Below are positions 58,271 through 64,000 of a stretch of DNA of 64,000 nt, one piece after another (position 1 is the first letter of the stretch; each line of letters starts with the position of its first letter). A program made the position numbers and the translations under genes. The notes below the pieces were generated by a model. It was not told where the DNA came from. It worked only from the letters and a program-made list of their open reading frames with translations, and ran no database searches. Source of the stretch: Jacaranda mimosifolia (lineage: Eukaryota > Streptophyta > Magnoliopsida > Lamiales > Bignoniaceae); contig CM032118.1 of NCBI GenBank assembly GCA_018894105.1, forward strand, positions 27,880,690-27,944,689, written 5' to 3'.

Positions 58271-58863
58271 CTACGATGCATGCATGAAGATCTAATTGTT
58301 AGATTTCATTTTTCCCTCCAATTTTTATGTGACTTTCTCATGTTTTGATGCTTCACATTTTCTTTATCTCTCTCTCCTAAATTTGGCCTTCATCCTCTCT
58401 CATTTCTCCTTGATGTTCTAGTTGATCTAGGAGAGATTTGGATTTGCCATTGGTGTGTGGATCATGACGTCAGAGGCAATACACTTAGATTGCTTGGCTT
58501 TTAGCGGTCCACTATAGAGGCAGTAAATTTTGAGGCGATTTTCTAGGCCTTACTGGATTTGTTTTCTGCTGTACTTTTTATTAGACTTTCATCAAGGGGT
58601 TGGTGATCTTGTATCTAGATTTCAACAAATTCTGAAGTGTTTGGGTTAGGCAACTATTGTCGTCTTGTTGCTGCGCCACTAAAAGGTAACTTTCAAGTGT
58701 TGAAGTGTTCTTTCTCCTTTCCTTGGATTTTTGAGCATTCAGGGTAATCTTTTATCCAAAGTTGAATTGAAAGCATGATTAGATCCTTAGTTTTGAGTGT
58801 AGCCTAGTTAATTTAGCAATTTTGTGCTTTATTTATTGGATCCTAGCACTACACTTGACATCA
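58271..58863 (+). repeat. LTR of copia element B, last segment
   Basis: It continues LTR B after element E ('gatgcatgcatgaag' corresponds to 'catgcatgctagatt' in A) and ends CATCA, two bases before a primer site. Confidence 0.8.
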
Positions 58864-58865
58864 AT

Positions 58866-60254
58866 TGGTATCGAAGCCTAATTTCATGCTTTGATTTGGA
58901 TTTTTGACTGATTGATTCATGTGATAGATTGATTTATATCCCAAACACTTGATCCAATTTATGGATTGGAGTGTTTGGATGATGATGCATGTGGCTCGTT
59001 TGTTGATGAATTAAAATGATACTAATATGTGTTTTAAGTGTTAATTTATACGTTAGTATATTTTGATTCATAGTTGCTAATGTTGAATATTGATTTAGCA
59101 TTAGTTGATGTTATATGTTGATATAGCATGTTAAATTTATCCTTAAGGTGTTTTGGTCATTTTTGGATCCAATTTGATTGGAAATTATTGGAGATTTTTT
59201 GAGAATAGTGATTCTCACTTAAACTTGATTTTTGAAGCATGTTTGAGCATTTGAAATTCCATTTTTAAAAGGTGTTTTGAATTTAGAATTTTATCTATAA
59301 TGTGTGATTTGATGTTTAGGAAGTGTCCTAAAATTTTTGGTGCACAAAAGTTGAGCGAAAATAGGCTTGACTCGGTCCATACCTAAAATAGGGGAGGTGC
59401 CGCGCCTGGCCAGGGGCTTGCCGCACAGCGAATGTGCCTGGCGCACGCCTGCCACACAAACGTGCACCCAAGCTGGGGCAGCAGCTCTCGATAGGGGTGG
59501 GATGGGTTTTGGGCTTAATTTGTGGTCATTTTGGTGACCAAAAGTAAATTGAATTATGCTAGATAGATGCACAAGTGTTGTGCAAGTTCTCAAAACTATG
59601 TTTGACATTTTTGATTGCTTTTAAAATCTTGTTAAAGTTAATCTTCAATATTGGTTCATAAATGTTATGCTCATTCTTGCTTGGCCAGTTAAGCATTTAT
59701 GAGATAAGCGTTTAATTATTGAAATTAAATGTCAATTATTGATAATTTATTATTCATTTAATGGTTGAATAAATGATGAATGAATGGGGACGATCATGAG
59801 ACTTTAATATTGATTTTATTTGTTCCAAATTGTTGAAAAATGTCGTATTAAATTGGGGTTTGCATGTCTCTTAATTTCTATCCTGTAAAAGTTATGAGAG
59901 TTGAATCACTAGAAGTGAGAATTTCTTTCTCATGTAAATGATACAAGGAATAAAGAAGACCATCGGAGGCATGAAGACCCATGAATGTATAGGGATACAT
60001 TTTTATAATAGCTAGATTTAATCAATCCACTTAAAATCAACTAAGTGGTGCACCTATGGCTCTAAGTGTACCACTTGGTTAAGGCTCATGGTCATCTCAC
60101 CTTAGGAGCATGCTTGGTGCATTTACTTATTTGTGCTTTCCATATCCTATTGATGCATGAGATGTATGTTTAGGATACAAAAAACCTAAATAAGAAGAAA
60201 AAATTGATGAGATCTTTGCAAGCAAGAAAAACCCTCTGCTTAGAAAGTCTATGT
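58866..60254 (+). other. Primer site and leader of copia element B, cut by element D
   Basis: The primer site is TGGTATCGAAGCC (58866-58878). The leader follows A and D without the foreign solo LTR, and stops at 'agtctatgt' where LTR D starts. In A and D the same point continues 'gtctaagtg', so the rest of B lies beyond D. Confidence 0.8.
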
Positions 60255-63200
60255 TGTTGGAATAGTGCCCTGCAAGCCAATTAGATTGGCGTTGTAAACT
60301 ACTTCACTTGTAATACAATCTTGATGGAATGATATTCATTATATGGCCATCTTCATCTTACGCTCATTTATACTTCACTGGTATTTGGTTGAAGCCCTTT
60401 GATCACACAAGACTATGATACATGGTCACATACTGGGTGGTGATCATGGAATATGTCTTACACAGTCGTGATCTTAAATCTTCTAAATCATAGGGTTTTA
60501 AGAGACAGGGCATCTAAGATCCAGATAGACTTGCACTAACAATACATAAATCCAAGGGTTGGATGTTGCTCCATTCCATGGGCAATCCCATATGAGATAT
60601 ATAGATGCATGTTAATGGGTGCTTGTTAGGAAACAAGTCGGTAGTGCCAAATTTCCAGCTTACGCTAGTGCATATAATTAGTCCTTTAACCTGAGGATTT
60701 ATGGTAACCTTGTGTTTATGTTTTCATGCTTTGATTTCTCCTTAGTCACTTTGCGGGCCGCACAAGTGGTGAATGGGTATGAGCTAATTAGACATGGAGG
60801 TTTGTGAGATCCAAGATGGAATTTGACTCCTCGTCTTTGTGAAGGGCGAGTACATCTTCTATGTATTCTATAATAATTGATTCAAAGAAATCCTTGCGCA
60901 AGGTAGTATGATAATTTGGAAAAGGAGTTTTTCAAAGATGAGGTCATAGAGTGGAATCGAACATTAGGAATAGAGACATAGTATCGAGGCTATTAGGGAA
61001 TCGGTAAATATCTTGCCCTAGGCCCCTTTCAGGAGATAGGAGAAGGAAGGACCACATTTGTATGGTATGCGTAGAGCTATAATGGTTCTCCAAGAACATT
61101 CATTTTGGGCAATTAGTTGGGCTCTATGAGCTTGAGGTTGGACATTGATCATGGAGATTGGGTACCCTTCAATTAATTGAATTGAGTCAATTAGTTTAAA
61201 AGAGTTTAAACTAAAATGAATATACGATATTCAAAAGTCACAATGAGTTGTGAGCCCATGTCCAATGAATGGTAGAACCTATCAGGTCACACACAAAAGC
61301 TAATTGCATTTCCTAAATTATGGAAGAATTTTTCTAAATGTTAGAAACTTACTGCATGTGACCGATTTTGGGGTGACTAGGAATTGAGATCTTCTTTGGC
61401 TTGATTAATTTAATTATTAAATTGATCAAATAATTTAAGGAGTTAAATTAGACTAATAATTGAGTAGTTAATTATTTGGTGCCACAAGACCATCAATAGG
61501 TCAAGTTAACTTAAAGAGTTAAGTTAACAATTCTTAGCTTAAAGAGTTAAGCTAATTGGCTTAATAGTTAAGTCAATGATTAAATTTAATTAAATTGTTT
61601 AATTTAATTAATGAGAAGAATATTTTTTGGAGGGAAAATTTAAATGAAAGGTTTATTTGATATGACATTTAGTTAATTTGAAATTAGATTGTAATTGAAA
61701 TGCACACAAATTTCAAATTAGATTAGAATTTGCCAACTTGCAAGGCAAGTGGGCGGTCCCCCCCACCCTGAGGAAGGTGTGATGCCACCTTGGTGTCACA
61801 CTATCTTTCCTCTATATATAGATATAGAGGTGAGAGTGAGCAGCCATCACAATTCATGTGAAGAATTAGATTTTGATATTTCCCTCCTCCAAAGTGTTTC
61901 CTCATGAGATCCAGAAGGAGTTTTGATCCTAAATTTTCATAGTAGCTTCATCAAAGAGTTGAGGATCTATTGGAATTTTTTCAGAATTTTTGGGGACCTT
62001 TGGATCGTGCAAAAGTTGCACCTTTCTAGCTGCGATACTATTTGATAGATTATTCTTTGACGAAGAGTTCGTCATCCTTCCTTTGGATTTTTCTTATCAA
62101 GTTAACTCTTTATCTAAATATGAATCTTAAGTATGTTTAGATCCTTGTTTGCTTGTAAAGCATTAGTTAATTTAGCTTTTGAATTTTATTATTGGATCCT
62201 TGTGCCTTACTTTCCTTTAAATGGTACCGGAGCCTAATTTATGTTTTGGTTTGAATTTTTTGATTAATTGATTGATGTGATAGATTGATTGAAATCACCA
62301 AATTCTCAATTCATATGATGGATTTGAGTTTTTGGATGATGTTGTGTGTGGCTTCTTGATTGATGAATTGGAAGCATGCTAATATGTATTTTAAGTGTTA
62401 ATTCATATAATTAATATGTTTCAATTCATAGCTATTAATGTTGAATGTTGATTTGGCATTAAATGATGTTATATGTTGATATATCATGTGTTGATTGACC
62501 TTAAGTTGTTTTTATCATTTTTGGATCCAATTTCATTGGAGTTTTGTTGGAGATTTTTGAAGAATGTGATTCTTACTTTAACTTGTTTCTGAAAACATCA
62601 TTGAACGCTTGAAGTTCTATTTTTGAAAGGAGTTTTGAATCTGGATTTTTATCTATAATGTGTGTTTTACTATTTAGGAGGTGTCCTAAAACTTTTGGTA
62701 CACAAAAGTTGAGCTAAATGACACTTGACTCGAGCAAAATATGAAAATAGCTGGCTGGGCACTGGCCAAGTACGGACGCGCCTGCCACGTGGCTGTGCAC
62801 CCAGCCTGGGTGGATAGTAGCCAATTTTCATTTGGCTTGAGTTTTGTTGTTTTTGTTCTCATTTATGTGACCAAAAGTTTTTTAACTCACACATGATAGA
62901 TGCACAAGTGTTGTGCAAGCTCTCAAAATTATGTTTGATATTTTTGAATGCTTTTAGAAATTCATTAACGTTAATCTTCAATTTTATGGCATGATTGTTA
63001 TGCTTCCTCCTGCTTGGCTAATTATTTGTTTATGAGATAAACATCTAATTGTTGGAATTAATTGTTAATTCTAAATTTATTTATTGTTCATTTAAATGTT
63101 GAATGGATGATGAATGAATGGGGATGATCATGAGCTTTTAATATTGATTTTATTTGTTTCAAGTTGTTGAAAAGGGTTGTATTAAATTGGGGTTGCATGC

Positions 63201-64000
63201 CTCTTAATTTCTATCTTGTAAATGTTATGAGAGTAGAATCACTAGGAGTGACGATATTTTTATCTTGTAAATGTTACAAGGAGCAAGGAGACCCAAGACG
63301 ACCCTTGAATGTATGGGGGTACACTATGTAATAGCTAGATTTAATCAATCCACTTAAAATCAATTAGGTAGTGTACATATTGCTCTAAGTGCACCACTTA
63401 GTTAGGCTCATGGTCATCCCACCCTAGGAGCATGCTAAGCGCATTTACTTATTTATGCTTTTCATATTCTATTGATGCATGAGATATATGGTTAGGATAT
63501 AGAAAACCTAAATAAGAAGATAAAAATGGAGGTATTTTTGCAAGCAAAAACCCTCCACTTGGAATGTCTAAGTGTTTTCAATATTAAGTCAAAATGGATA
63601 CAAATTAAAAGAAGTTTTAATTAATCCATGCCTTTTACCAATAGTATATACCATGACGATGCTACCGAATTATGTGATGACACTCGAACCGGGGGTCATA
63701 CTTAGGAGGAACGCTGTGAGTGTATACTTAGCATACGATGCACCTTTGATTTGAGAACCTCCATGCATTGGCACACGAAGCGTGGGATGTTGTGGAGCCA
63801 TCTCGAATCAAAGTTTGATTGTTAGGTTTGATTTAACACTAAGTAATGTAGATGCACTCGAAGTGGGGTGCCTTCACAAAAAGTGAGGCAAAATATATCA
63901 AGAGTTGCATGAGATACAATTAGCAAGTGTTGCTTACCTTTGGATTGTTTGTGGATGGCATATGAAGCAGGGTCCACTTACAATTCCTTAGGATCTTGAC
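60255..64000 (+). mobile_element. Ty1/copia element D, 5' part, runs out of the window
   Basis: LTR 60255-62219 (1965 bp, ends CCTTTA instead of CA), primer site TGGTACCGGAGCC (62222-62234), then leader to the window end, including the four-motif array from about 63678. Gag should start just past the window. Its LTR has the inverted repeat and a TATA region at 61774-61830. Confidence 0.85.

Noticed and set aside
34509..60254. Interpretation of A and B as the 5' and 3' LTRs of one element
   Set aside because: LTR B is followed by its own primer site and leader, and gag-pol of A stops in mid RNase H, so B is a separate element inserted in A.
1..64000. CRISPR arrays, bacterial operons, ribosome-binding sites, tRNA or rRNA genes
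   Set aside because: Spliced plant genes and plant retroelements throughout; the tandem repeats lack the repeat-spacer pattern, and no tRNA or rRNA gene was recognised by eye.

Overview
This window is nuclear DNA from a flowering plant. It has two intron-containing plant genes and an AT-rich background filled with LTR retrotransposons, Helitrons and short inverted-repeat transposons, which account for most of the window. The lineage of the plant cannot be fixed from this sequence alone.

Layout. 1-5.3 kb holds decayed retroelement fragments and one small inverted-repeat element. 5.6-14.2 kb (minus strand) is a complete five-exon gene for a 306-residue coconut/meadowfoam-type lysophosphatidate acyltransferase. 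Its first intron is swollen by an intact Ty3/gypsy chromovirus (7327-13317) lying antisense to the gene. That element has 615-bp LTRs in which I see no difference, a 5-bp target duplication CAGTG, an initiator-Met primer site, and one uninterrupted 1583-codon gag-pol frame ending in a chromodomain. 14.9-20.2 kb is intergenic: an LTR remnant with a 154-bp duplication, then a hAT-like element split by a 2.7-kb non-autonomous Helitron. 21.3-25.4 kb (minus) is a five-exon gene for a 459-residue nuclear-looking plant protein that I cannot name. 25.8-27.5 kb is a Mutator-like inverted-repeat element with a second copy of the same hAT family inside it. 28.4-34.4 kb has two broken transposon-associated coding regions, the second split by a small hAT element.

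From 34.5 kb to the end is a nest built almost entirely from one Ty1/copia family with ~2.2-kb LTRs. Copy A (34509 onward) is cut inside its RNase H region by copy B (44818 onward). B is cut in its leader by copy D (60255 onward). B's LTR is itself split by a reversed solo LTR (F, 46371-48593) and by a whole reversed element (E, 48702-58270). A 2.85-kb solo LTR of an unrelated family (36948-39798) sits in A's leader. All copia coding regions seen are broken.

The most notable patterns are: the fresh, apparently coding-competent chromovirus inside a lipid gene; a near-perfect inverted repeat just upstream of the TATA box in the copia LTR copies; a four-fold spaced motif in the copia leader seen in three copies; a GC-AG intron and a splice donor embedded in a microsatellite in the acyltransferase gene; and a polyprotein tail encoded by the 3' LTR.
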